Assembly: GCF_900770955.1 (NCBI RefSeq) | Contig: NZ_CAAGLX010000010.1 | Location: 1 to 64,000 of the forward strand | Origin: an uncultured Phascolarctobacterium sp. | GTDB lineage: Bacteria; Bacillota; Negativicutes; Acidaminococcales; Acidaminococcaceae | Length of the DNA stretch: 64,000 nucleotides | Reading direction: 5' to 3' | Shown: positions 23,750 through 31,999 of the stretch, one piece after another | Position numbering within the stretch: the first letter of the stretch is position 1 | Layout of the letters: every line of letters starts with the position of its first letter | The notes under the pieces: generated by a model | What the model saw: the letters and a program-made list of their open reading frames with translations, nothing else | Database searches by the model: none | Told to the model about the DNA's origin: nothing | Program-made: the position numbers and the translations under genes

Positions 23750-25288
23750 TTATTTACCTTCAACCATGCCTTCCATGGAACCGGTTTCAGCAAACATTTT
23801 GTAGCAATCGAATGCTTCTGCCAGGATGTGCGGAGTTTGGCTGTTGCCGCAAGCTTCGCAAGCGCGTTTGAAGTAATCATACAGCCAAGGTTGATATTTC
23901 GGGTTAGCAATCTGATCGATGATGATCGGAGCTTTTTCTTTCGGGCTCAGGCCACGCAGGTCAGCAACGCCACGTTCGGAAACGATAACGTCAACGTCCA
24001 GGGTAGCATGGTCGATATGGCTGCAGAACGGAACTACGGAAGAAATCTTGCCGCCTTTTGCCAGGGAGTTGGTGAAGAATACGGTCAGGTAGCCGTTACG
24101 AGCGAAGTCACCGGAACCGCCAACGCCGTTCATCAGCTTGGTGCCGCAAACATGAGTGGAGTTTACGTTACCATAGATATCAACTTCAATAGCGGTGTTC
24201 ATTGCGATTACGCCGATACGACGAGCAACTTCAGGGCTGTTGGAGATTTCTTGCGGACGGAGCAGCAAATATTTTTTGTAGAAGTCTACGTTCTCGTAGA
24301 ATTTCTTTTGGCACTCAGGAGACGGAGTCAGAGCAGTACCGGAAGCAACGCGGAGTTTACCAGCGTCGATCAGGTCGAACATACCATCTTGAATAACCTC
24401 AGTGTAAACGGTCAGGTCTTCGAAATCGGAGTTAACCAGACCATTGATAACTGCGTTAGCAACGGAGCCTACGCCGGATTGCAGCGGCAGCAGGTTTTTC
24501 GGCAGACGGCCTTCTTTAACTTCGTTTTTCAGGAAGTTAACGAGGTTAGCGCCCATATGTTTAGCGTCGTCGTCGATTTCGCCCAGCGGACGAACGATGT
24601 CAGGACGGTCGCAAGGAACTACTGCAACGATTTTTTCTACTTCGCAAGGAATGTAGGTGGTACCGATGCGGTCTTCCGGAGCGGTGATAGGAATCGGTTG
24701 ACGATTCGGGGGATCCAGAGGAATATAGGAGTCATGCATGCCTTCCAGGCCTACCGGTTGAGTGGTGTTAACTTCAACGATAACCTTTTTAGCGCCAGCT
24801 ACATAAGAAGAGCTGTTGCCCATGGAAGTGGTCGGGATCAGGCCTACTTTGCCATCGCCGAGGTCATTGATTTTGCATACTTCAACGATTGCAACATCCG
24901 GACCGGTCGGACGGCCAGCCATGAAGCCATAGCGAACCATTTGAGCCATGTGAGACAGATGAATATCAGCGTATTTTACTTTACCAGCGTTGATAGCTTT
25001 ACGCATGGTGCCGTTAGTCTGGTAAGGCAGACGACGGTCAATGATGCCAGCTTCAACCATTGCTTGGTCGATTTCAGGACCAACAGATGCGCCAGTCCAA
25101 ACGTTAACTTTGAAAGGAGTTTTTTTGCCCTTTTCAGCAAGAGCCAGAGGAACAGCTTTCGGATAGCCAGACGGGGTAAAACCGCTGACACCTAAATTGT
25201 CACCATCTTTTACGAATTCTGCAGCAGCTTCAGCGCTCATCACTTTGTCAGCTACTACGTCACAAATGCGATCTTTAATATCGATCAT
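23750..25288 (-). CDS. scpC: Succinyl-CoA:acetate/propionate CoA-transferase
   Basis: This acetyl-CoA hydrolase/transferase-family enzyme of 512 residues activates succinate with CoA from propionyl-CoA or acetyl-CoA, closing the succinate-propionate cycle. Visible family regions include VSGFTPSGYPKAVPLALAE near the N-terminus, LGDGKVGLIPTTSMGNSSSYVAGAK, and the C-terminal block HVCGTKLMNGVGGSGDFARNGYL with the glycine-rich CoA-binding loop. The catalytic glutamate is expected within the central block around DLTVYTEVIQDG. It is the first gene of the operon. Cat1 of Clostridium kluyveri is the closest characterised type; donor specificity is inferred. Confidence 0.9.
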   Translation of the reverse strand: MIDIKDRICDVVADKVMSAEAAAEFVKDGDNLGVSGFTPSGYPKAVPLALAEKGKKTPFKVNVWTGASVGPEIDQAMVEAGIIDRRLPYQTNGTMRKAINAGKVKYADIHLSHMAQMVRYGFMAGRPTGPDVAIVEVCKINDLGDGKVGLIPTTSMGNSSSYVAGAKKVIVEVNTTQPVGLEGMHDSYIPLDPPNRQPIPITAPEDRIGTTYIPCEVEKIVAVVPCDRPDIVRPLGEIDDDAKHMGANLVNFLKNEVKEGRLPKNLLPLQSGVGSVANAVINGLVNSDFEDLTVYTEVIQDGMFDLIDAGKLRVASGTALTPSPECQKKFYENVDFYKKYLLLRPQEISNSPEVARRIGVIAMNTAIEVDIYGNVNSTHVCGTKLMNGVGGSGDFARNGYLTVFFTNSLAKGGKISSVVPFCSHIDHATLDVDVIVSERGVADLRGLSPKEKAPIIIDQIANPKYQPWLYDYFKRACEACGNSQTPHILAEAFDCYKMFAETGSMEGMVEGK

Positions 25289-25427
25289 GTTTACCTTCCT
25301 CCTTTTAATTAGGACATTGAGTTTTTATAAGGGTGTTACCCCTTTGCATATAACTTATCAGCAATACCCTGCGGCATTACAAATAAGATATTACCATATA
25401 TCAAGCTCTTCACAAATATTTCATACT

Positions 25428-25441
25428 TGACTATATAGTCA
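25428..25441. promoter_or_regulatory. Perfect 14-bp palindrome upstream of the propionate operon
   Basis: TGACTATATAGTCA is fully palindromic and lies 140 bp upstream of scpC. It contains TATAGT on both strands, so it may overlap a -10 element and act as an operator. The remainder of the 425-bp gap up to hydA is AT-rich with no gene seen; its distal end holds the hydA terminator. Confidence 0.5.
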
Positions 25442-25660
25442 TTTCGACATATAAGAGAAAACTCCTGCTTATACTATAAATATTTTTTCAAAGGCTTCTT
25501 TACTATCTGCTACAATTATAACACATTTTCAGAAAAACTTCACTTTTTTCTGTCAAATTTTTCCTGTGTTTTACATAACGGGCAAATTGCACTCAACGCT
25601 ATATATAATACCAATAAAATTGTAACACTGCAAGCTTTTTCTTTACAAATTTACAAAATA

Positions 25661-25689
25661 CCCCCTTCTTTTCAAGGAAAAAAAGGGGG
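25661..25689 (-). terminator. Intrinsic terminator of the hydrogenase operon
   Basis: CCCCCTT and AAGGGGG-type arms flank a loop rich in T/A, followed on the minus strand by TATTTTG, 25 bp after the hydA stop codon. Confidence 0.75.
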
Positions 25690-25713
25690 ATTTGTATTAT
25701 CCAGATAGAACAA

Positions 25714-27438
25714 TTAACGGTTTTGCGCGTGGTAGTGTGTATGCAATAGACTATGAGCCTTTTCAGAAAGAGGTTTGCCTAACCAAGTATCATAAAGTGT
25801 TTTTATTTCCGGGTTTTCGTGCGATTTTCGTAATTCGCTTGTACGGTCGCAATTAAAAATAGCTTCACGGCGTTTTTGCCTGATAGAAGCATCTACCGGA
25901 ACCGGCTGACCGCCGCCGCCGATGCAGCCGCCAGGGCAGGCCATAACCTCGATAAACTGATAATCTGCTGTACCTGCTTTAATGCGTTCCAGCATCATCT
26001 TAGCAGATTTAAGTGTATGTACTACAGCAACCTTCACGGATACGCCTGCTACATCAATAACAGCCTCACGTGTCTGCTCCATGCCACGCACCTCATTATA
26101 TTCAAGCTTCGGCAGCTCTTTGCCTGCAACAACCTCGGCCACAGTACGCAAAGCCGCTTCCATAACGCCGCCTGTAGTACCGAAGATAACTGCGGCACCG
26201 GTACCGGTTCCCAGCGGAGAATCGAACTCTGCTTCTGCCAGCGCGTTAAAATCTATACCTGCCTCGCGAATCATGCGTCCAAGCTCGCGCGTGGTAATAA
26301 CTACATCTACATCACGATAACCGCTGGCACACATTTCTTCGCGCGCAGCCTCAGCCTTTTTCGCAGTACATGGCATTACGGATACACTGACGATCTTCGC
26401 AGGATCAATGCCTGCACGTTCCGCAAAGTAGGTTTTGGCAACAGCACCGAACATCTGCTGCGGAGATTTGGCAGTAGACAGATGCGGCAGCAGCTCAGGA
26501 TATTTCAGCTCAATCATATTTACCCAGCCGGGGCTGCAGGAGGTAATCATCGGCAGCACGCCGCCATTCTGCAGACGCTGCAGGAACTCATGGCCTTCCT
26601 CCATAATAGTCAGGTCGGCAGAGAAGTTTGTATCAAAAACCTTATCAAAGCCTAAATGACGCAATGCCGCTACCATTTTGCCGGTAACAACCTGACCTGC
26701 CGGAATGCCCAGCTCCTCGCCTAGGGCAACGCGCACGGACGGAGCTGTCTGTACTACAACGACCTTTTCAGGATTGTTGATTGCATCCCAAACCTTGTCT
26801 GTATCATCCTTTTCCACGATAGCTCCTGTCGGGCAGACATCGGCGCATTGGCCGCAGTAGGTGCAGGCACTGTTGAGCAAATCATGCTCAAAGGCTGTAG
26901 ATACCATGGTGTTGAAGCCACGGCCGGCAAAGCTGTAAACGCTCATACCCTGCACATCACGGCAGACACGGATGCAGCGGCCGCAGAGAATGCATTTTTC
27001 CTGATCGCGTACCAAAGAAGGATTGCTGTTATCAATAGTACGCGCCCTTGTTTCGCCACCCTCGAAGCGCAGCTTACGCACGCCTAAGTCAGCGGCAATT
27101 TTCTGCAGCTCGCAGTCGCCGTTCTTCTGACAGCACAGGCAGTCCTTCGGGTGATTAGTCAAAAGCAGCTCCAGCACTGTTTTACGCGCTTCGCGTACCT
27201 TGGAGGTATTAGTTTTTACTACCATACCCTCGCTTACAGGATATACGCAGGAAGCAACCAGAGTACGCGCACCGCTGGCCTCTACCATACACAGGCGGCA
27301 GGCACCCTCCGGACGCAGGTCCGGATGATAGCACAGCGTAGGAATATAAATACCCGCGCTGCGTGCAGCCTCCAGTACGCTGGAGCCTGCCGGGGCCTGA
27401 ATCTGTTTTCCATCTATTGTCAAATTAACCATCTGCAT
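25714..27438 (-). CDS. hydA: [FeFe] hydrogenase catalytic subunit HydA (group A, multimeric type)
   Basis: This 574-residue catalytic subunit evolves or consumes H2. Domains in order are a 2Fe-2S domain (PTLCYHPDLRPEGACRLCMVE), a His-Cys3 4Fe-4S cluster (HPKDCLCCQKNGDC), two 4Fe-4S clusters (CILCGRCIRVCRDV and CTYCGQCADVCPTGA) and the H-domain. The H-cluster cysteines appear in TSCSPGW, MPCTAKKAEA and MACPGGCIGGGGQP. With the NuoF-like and NuoE-like genes upstream this is the trimeric/tetrameric NAD(H)- and ferredoxin-linked bifurcating type. The maturases HydE, F and G are not in the window. Confidence 0.95.
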   Translation of the reverse strand: MQMVNLTIDGKQIQAPAGSSVLEAARSAGIYIPTLCYHPDLRPEGACRLCMVEASGARTLVASCVYPVSEGMVVKTNTSKVREARKTVLELLLTNHPKDCLCCQKNGDCELQKIAADLGVRKLRFEGGETRARTIDNSNPSLVRDQEKCILCGRCIRVCRDVQGMSVYSFAGRGFNTMVSTAFEHDLLNSACTYCGQCADVCPTGAIVEKDDTDKVWDAINNPEKVVVVQTAPSVRVALGEELGIPAGQVVTGKMVAALRHLGFDKVFDTNFSADLTIMEEGHEFLQRLQNGGVLPMITSCSPGWVNMIELKYPELLPHLSTAKSPQQMFGAVAKTYFAERAGIDPAKIVSVSVMPCTAKKAEAAREEMCASGYRDVDVVITTRELGRMIREAGIDFNALAEAEFDSPLGTGTGAAVIFGTTGGVMEAALRTVAEVVAGKELPKLEYNEVRGMEQTREAVIDVAGVSVKVAVVHTLKSAKMMLERIKAGTADYQFIEVMACPGGCIGGGGQPVPVDASIRQKRREAIFNCDRTSELRKSHENPEIKTLYDTWLGKPLSEKAHSLLHTHYHAQNR

Positions 27439-27452
27439 CTTCAGTCCCCTCC

Positions 27453-29243
27453 TTATGCCTTGCTGATTGCCTTAAACGGGCACGCCGTCATGCAGGCACC
27501 GCATTTAATACATTTATTCTGATCAATAACATGTTTTGTTTTCGGCGAACCGCTGATAGCCTGTACCGGGCACTGACGTGCGCACAGACCGCAGCCGCGG
27601 CAGGCATCGCTGATTTCGTAATGCAGCATCTTTTCGCAGACGCCTGCAGGACAGCGCTTCTCTTTGATATGCGCCTCGTATTCATCTCTGAAATATTTCA
27701 GGGTGCTCAAAACAGGGTTGGGAGCGGTTTGTCCCAAGCCGCAAAGAGCTGTTTCCTTGATATTCTTGGCAAGGTTTTCCAGCAGCTCGATATCACCCTC
27801 GCGTCCCTGGCCCTCCGTAATACGGATAAGGATTTCCAGCATACGCTTCGTGCCTTCGCGGCAGGGAGTACATTTGCCGCAGGATTCCGATTGCGTAAAG
27901 TTCAGGAAGAACTTGGCAACGTCAACCATGCAGGTATCCTCATCCATAACAACCAGACCGCCGCTGCCCATCATAGCACCGGCAGCAATCAGGGAATCGT
28001 AATCAACAGGCAAATCCAGCATGCTTTCAGGCAAGCAGCCACCGGACGGACCGCCGATCTGTACAGCCTTAAACTTTTTACCATTGGTAATACCGCCGCC
28101 GATATCATAGATAATCTCGCGCATGGTAATACCCATAGGCACCTCTGCCAGACCGGTGTTATTGATTTTACCGGTCAAAGCGAAAACCTTGGTGCCCTTG
28201 GATTTTTCGGTACCCAGCCGGCAATACCAGTCTGCACCGTTAACGATAATCTGCGCCACGTTAGCAAAGGTTTCTACGTTGTTGATGTTAGTCGGCTTGC
28301 CCCACAGGCCGCTAACCGCAGGGAATGGCGGACGCGGGCGCGGCATACCGCGCTTGCCTTCGATAGAAGCCATCAAGGCGGTTTCTTCGCCGCAGACAAA
28401 GGCACCGGCGCCCTCTTTGATATGAATAGTAAAGCTGAAATCGCTTTCAAAAATATGCTCACCTAACAAGCCCATTTCTTCAGCCTGAGCAATTGCGGTA
28501 CGCAAGCGTTTGATAGCCAGCGGATATTCCGCACGTACATAGATATAGCCTTCATCCGCACCCATAGCATAGCCGCAGATAGCCATGCCTTCCAATACAC
28601 GGTGCGGGTCGCCCTCCAGAACACTGCGGTCCATAAATGCGCCCGGGTCGCCCTCGTCCGCATTACAGATAACATACTTTTTATCGCTCTCGGAGTTTTT
28701 GGCAAACTGCCATTTCATACCGGTCGGGAAGCCGCCGCCGCCACGACCGCGCAGGCCGGATTTTTTGACTTCGTCCACAACCTCCTGCGGAGTCATCTGC
28801 GTAACAGCCTTAGCCAATGCCTCATAACCGCCTACGGCGATATATTCTTCAATAGCTTCCGGATTGATAGCGCCGCAGTTAGCCAATACCAGGCGATGCT
28901 GCTTTTTGTAGAAGCCGATTTCCGAATAACGCGGAACCTGCTCCTGATTGATGGGTTCACGATAGAGCAGACGCTGCACGATGCGTCCTTTATATAAATG
29001 TTCTTCAACGATGGTTTTAACGTCCTCCGGCTTTACACTGCAATAGAAGGTGCCTTCCGGATAAACGATAACCAGCGGTCCGTGCTCGCAGAAGCCATGG
29101 CAGCCTGTTTCGACAACCATAACCTCATCCTGCAGACCGAACTTTTGCAGCTCTCTGGCAAAAGTCAGCTGGATTTCCCTCGAGCCGTTAGCCTTACAGC
29201 CCGTACCGCCACACACTAAAACGTGAGCTCTTATATGCTGCAT
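27453..29243 (-). CDS. hydB: Hydrogenase HydB, NuoF-like NADH/FMN subunit
   Basis: This 596-residue flavin subunit of the hydrogenase complex oxidises or reduces NAD(H). It has an N-terminal thioredoxin-like 2Fe-2S domain (GTGCKANGSREI, TGCHGFC), the NADH/FMN core (GLRGRGGGGFPTGMKW, GAGAFVCGEETALMAS), the 4Fe-4S motif SCGKCTPCREGT and two C-terminal ferredoxin clusters (CRGCGLCARQCPVQAI, CIKCGACMTACPFKAI). The extra N- and C-terminal cluster domains are typical of HydB in bifurcating hydrogenases rather than of complex I NuoF. It lies 14 bp before hydA. Confidence 0.95.
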   Translation of the reverse strand: MQHIRAHVLVCGGTGCKANGSREIQLTFARELQKFGLQDEVMVVETGCHGFCEHGPLVIVYPEGTFYCSVKPEDVKTIVEEHLYKGRIVQRLLYREPINQEQVPRYSEIGFYKKQHRLVLANCGAINPEAIEEYIAVGGYEALAKAVTQMTPQEVVDEVKKSGLRGRGGGGFPTGMKWQFAKNSESDKKYVICNADEGDPGAFMDRSVLEGDPHRVLEGMAICGYAMGADEGYIYVRAEYPLAIKRLRTAIAQAEEMGLLGEHIFESDFSFTIHIKEGAGAFVCGEETALMASIEGKRGMPRPRPPFPAVSGLWGKPTNINNVETFANVAQIIVNGADWYCRLGTEKSKGTKVFALTGKINNTGLAEVPMGITMREIIYDIGGGITNGKKFKAVQIGGPSGGCLPESMLDLPVDYDSLIAAGAMMGSGGLVVMDEDTCMVDVAKFFLNFTQSESCGKCTPCREGTKRMLEILIRITEGQGREGDIELLENLAKNIKETALCGLGQTAPNPVLSTLKYFRDEYEAHIKEKRCPAGVCEKMLHYEISDACRGCGLCARQCPVQAISGSPKTKHVIDQNKCIKCGACMTACPFKAISKA

Positions 29244-29321
29244 AATATTTTTCCTCCACCTGTTTTGTTTACAAGCTATGATACATCAGCTTCTCCAACA
29301 ACTGTGTACCCTGCCTGCGGC

Positions 29322-29690
29322 TTATTCCTGATCCAGCCTGCCTACGACAAGCTCTTCCACAATATGACCGTTTACCACATGCTCGGCGATAATTTTCGGC
29401 ACAGCCTCCGGTGTTACCTTGCCATAGGTAATGCGTGCTTCACCCGGACGCACTACGTCAACGAGCACTTCTTTTTCACACATACCGATGCAGCCTGTCT
29501 GCTGCACCTGTACATCAAATAAATGACGCTTGTTCAGCTCCTGCAGGATAGCGCTCATAACCTCGCGCGCACCGGCAGCAATGCCGCAGGTACCCATACC
29601 TACAATAATTTTTGTACCTGAGCTCTGACGCAGCTTGATATCTGCTTTCAGCTTATCTCTCAAAGCGTGTAAATCCGCTAAGCTTTTCAT
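29322..29690 (-). CDS. Small 2Fe-2S ferredoxin-like protein of the hydrogenase operon
   Basis: This 122-residue thioredoxin-like ferredoxin has IIVGMGTCGIAAGA and QQTGCIGMCEKEVLVDV, giving the four cysteines for a 2Fe-2S cluster. The start is ATG 29690, with GAGGAGG nine bases upstream; an earlier GTG would lie inside that ribosome site. Small proteins at this place between the ATPase-like gene and hydB occur in bifurcating hydrogenase operons such as hydCEDBA of Acetobacterium. Equating it with HydD is inference. Confidence 0.82.
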   Translation of the reverse strand: MKSLADLHALRDKLKADIKLRQSSGTKIIVGMGTCGIAAGAREVMSAILQELNKRHLFDVQVQQTGCIGMCEKEVLVDVVRPGEARITYGKVTPEAVPKIIAEHVVNGHIVEELVVGRLDQE

Positions 29691-29694
29691 TCGT

Positions 29695-30246
29695 TTATAC
29701 CTCCTCACCCTGCACCTGTGCCAGCTGCTCTTTTAAATAAGCACCCAGCCAAGCATACATTTCAGGATTGGCAAAGTCACACGCTTCGCCTAATATTTCT
29801 CTGACCTCCTGCGTTCTGAACACCAGCGAGCCGTTAGCGCCGTTATAGGCAAATTCCAGCTCCAGCTGCGGCGCCCCCGCCAACAGCACCTGCACGCTGC
29901 TCACAATATCTCCCAGCGGCGGCCTGTCAATATTATCTGCCGCAAAATATGCAGTCAGCTCAGTTCCCTTTCCTGGCGTAGATTGCAGCTCCAGATGTCC
30001 GCCGCATTGCTGCGTAACCATATCGATAAAGGGAATTCCCATACCTACCTTTCTGGTAGTACGGCTGGTAACAAAGGGGTCACGCACCCGCTGCAGCATT
30101 TCGCTGTCCATGCCCTTGCCGTCATCGCGGACGCTGAAAACAAAGTACCCTTGCTCATTTTCGCTAATAGTAAGCCAGACGTGACGGGCACCGGCAGCCA
30201 CAGAATTTTGGGCTATATCCAAGATGTGTAATGCCAGCTCCCGCAT
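29695..30246 (-). CDS. GHKL-type ATP-binding protein (histidine-kinase-like ATPase domain)
   Basis: This 183-residue protein is a stand-alone kinase-type ATPase domain: N-box DIAQNSVAAGA, G1 RDDGKGMD, then TTRKVGMGIPFI. It has no histidine phospho-acceptor domain and no membrane segment. It is flanked by hydC and the small ferredoxin gene with only a few bases between, so it is co-expressed with the hydrogenase. Such genes are common in these operons, but their job is unknown; anti-sigma-like or redox-signalling roles are guesses. Confidence 0.82.
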   Translation of the reverse strand: MRELALHILDIAQNSVAAGARHVWLTISENEQGYFVFSVRDDGKGMDSEMLQRVRDPFVTSRTTRKVGMGIPFIDMVTQQCGGHLELQSTPGKGTELTAYFAADNIDRPPLGDIVSSVQVLLAGAPQLELEFAYNGANGSLVFRTQEVREILGEACDFANPEMYAWLGAYLKEQLAQVQGEEV

Positions 30247-30247
30247 T

Positions 30248-30757
30248 TTATTTATACCTTGCCAAGATACCTGCCAGCTTGTCGGTGGTCAGGCGTCCAT
30301 GCGTATCATCGTTAATCTGCATAACCGGTGCCAAACCGCAGGCACCGATGCAGGCTACAGTTTCTAAGGTAAAGCGCAGGTCGTCGGTCGTATGTCCGGC
30401 CTTAATACCCAGCTGCTTTTCCAAAGCCTGCAGAATTGTTTTGCCGCCACGCACATGGCAGGCAGTTCCCTGGCAGACACGGATAACATTGCGTCCGCGC
30501 GGATTAAGATGGAACAATGAATAAAAGGTTACAACGCCGTAAATTTCGGAAATAGGCGTACATGTTTTATCGGCAATATACTCCAGTACATCCTTAGGCA
30601 AATAGTTGTACAGGTTCTGCACTTCCTGCAGAATAGGAATCAACGGTCCCTTAACATCTGCGTACTTTTCCAGAATGGCATCTATGCGCTGCTTTTCCGG
30701 ATTTTCGCCGCCGCAGCAGCTGCATTTACGCTCAAGACGGTTTTCACTATTGTTCAT
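30248..30757 (-). CDS. hydC: Hydrogenase HydC, NuoE-like 2Fe-2S subunit
   Basis: This is a 169-residue thioredoxin-fold subunit of the hydrogenase complex. The four cluster cysteines are in VCQGTACHVRGG and ACIGACGLAP. An N-terminal CSCCGGENPEK segment adds cysteines not in minimal NuoE. A separate promoter lies upstream (30800-30828), so hydC-hydA may be transcribed apart from the signalling genes. Confidence 0.93.
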   Translation of the reverse strand: MNNSENRLERKCSCCGGENPEKQRIDAILEKYADVKGPLIPILQEVQNLYNYLPKDVLEYIADKTCTPISEIYGVVTFYSLFHLNPRGRNVIRVCQGTACHVRGGKTILQALEKQLGIKAGHTTDDLRFTLETVACIGACGLAPVMQINDDTHGRLTTDKLAGILARYK

Positions 30758-30799
30758 ACTACCCCTCCTCTAAAGGATTTTTTGTAAACTTACCAACTC

Positions 30800-30828
30800 A
30801 GTATATCATTTTACAAGCAAATGTACAA
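30800..30828 (-). promoter_or_regulatory. Candidate promoter upstream of hydC
   Basis: On the minus strand TTGTAC (30828-30823) and TATACT (30805-30800) are separated by 17 bases, 43 bases upstream of the hydC start. The -10 matches five of six; the -35 matches only its first three bases. Confidence 0.5.
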
Positions 30829-30871
30829 TACTATTTATGTTATTTTCGCTATATAGTGTACTCCATTTACG

Positions 30872-31642
30872 TCATTCTTTACAAAAGTCTGAAAATTGTC
30901 CCGGTAGGACCTTACGCATCCCTTTGCCTGCCAGCGCCAATTTCAGCTCTGCTATCGTTAATTCCTCCACCTGGAGTAAATTTTTCGGTCCCTGTACAAA
31001 ATCATAAATATTATGTGCATCGGAATTCGTAATAAACGGCAGATAGCCTGCCAAACGCTGTAGCTTCGACTGCATCTTGCGACGCCAGCCTGCTGCAGAA
31101 ATTTCGGCAGCAGCAAAGCCAAAGTCCGGCTCAATAAAACCCAGCTGTCCCAAAATACTGTAGGAAGGACGGTCGATGTGAGCGGCAATGGTAAGCCCTC
31201 CCAAAGCTGTAACCTGCTGCACCACTTGCGCCGCTGTCAGCGACAATGGTGCGTGCAGCAAACGCTTCTCCTCACGCACAAACTCATCCTCGGCATCTAC
31301 TACATACTGAGCACCGAAACGTTCGACATCATTCAGCATGCCGTTCATATGCTCATCAACCAGCAGCTGCCAGCTCTGCAGCTGCTCCAGCGTATCAAAC
31401 AGCGCCACAATATGCGCCTCTTCACTGCTTTCCACTTCCATACCGGGGAAAACCTTCACGCCGTAGCGCTGCGCTGCCTCCAGCGCAGCCGGCACATTGG
31501 CACTGGCGTTATGATCGGTAATAGCAACAGCGCCAATGCCATACTCGGCGGCACGCATCACAATATGATGCGGTGTCATTTCTACCTCAGCGCAGGGTGA
31601 AAGCAGCGTATGTACATGTAAATCCGCCAGAACCTTCTGCAT
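30872..31642 (-). CDS. PHP-domain metal-dependent phosphoesterase
   Basis: This is a 256-residue PHP-family protein. Metal-binding motifs are DLHVHTLLSPC at the N-terminus, AITDHNAS, the glutamate in GMEVESSEE, AAHIDRPS and NSDAHNIYD near the end. Members include phosphatases and nucleases. It forms part of the upstream, signalling-like half of the hydrogenase locus, starting 3 bp after a DRTGG gene. Substrate unknown. Confidence 0.85.
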   Translation of the reverse strand: MQKVLADLHVHTLLSPCAEVEMTPHHIVMRAAEYGIGAVAITDHNASANVPAALEAAQRYGVKVFPGMEVESSEEAHIVALFDTLEQLQSWQLLVDEHMNGMLNDVERFGAQYVVDAEDEFVREEKRLLHAPLSLTAAQVVQQVTALGGLTIAAHIDRPSYSILGQLGFIEPDFGFAAAEISAAGWRRKMQSKLQRLAGYLPFITNSDAHNIYDFVQGPKNLLQVEELTIAELKLALAGKGMRKVLPGQFSDFCKE

Positions 31643-31645
31643 TGC

Positions 31646-31999
31646 TTAGTCCTTCTTGCCAACACCCAATTCATACAGCTTGCCGATAACATCAAAAGCA
31701 GGCGCTTCAGTTGCCGCAACAACAACATCATTCAGATTTGCCTTATGCAGCGTATCCTCCGCAACCGGACCGTCGCCCGCTACGATAACTGCCGCAAAAC
31801 CAATCAAGGAAGCAACGGCAGCAACATTCTGATGTCCCTGCATCGTTACCCAAACCATACCGGGCTGGCCCTGGCCCATAGCATTACTCAATAAATCGGA
31901 AGCATAACCCCCTTCTACCTCTGCATATAAAGCGTCCTCGCTTACATCCTTAGTCAGAAGCTTCAAATCAAGCTTCTCAATCATCTCTTTAACCTTCAT
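31646..31999 (-). CDS. DRTGG-domain protein
   Basis: This 117-residue protein is a free-standing DRTGG-like domain (VEGGYASDLLSNAMGQGQPGMVWVTMQGHQNVAAVA, the glycine-rich core). Such domains occur with CBS domains and in phosphotransacetylases, and probably bind nucleotides or metabolites. The start overlaps the end of the iron-sulfur protein gene by 11 bp. A second DRTGG gene lies at 33.8 kb in the same operon. Role unknown, probably regulatory. Confidence 0.82.
   Translation of the reverse strand: MKVKEMIEKLDLKLLTKDVSEDALYAEVEGGYASDLLSNAMGQGQPGMVWVTMQGHQNVAAVASLIGFAAVIVAGDGPVAEDTLHKANLNDVVVAATEAPAFDVIGKLYELGVGKKD

Noticed and set aside
18281..25195. Plus-strand open frames of more than 500 codons opposite mmdA, mcmA and scpC
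   Set aside because: Their sequences have no family motifs and skewed Phe/Ser/Asn-rich composition; the sense genes explain them fully through codon bias.
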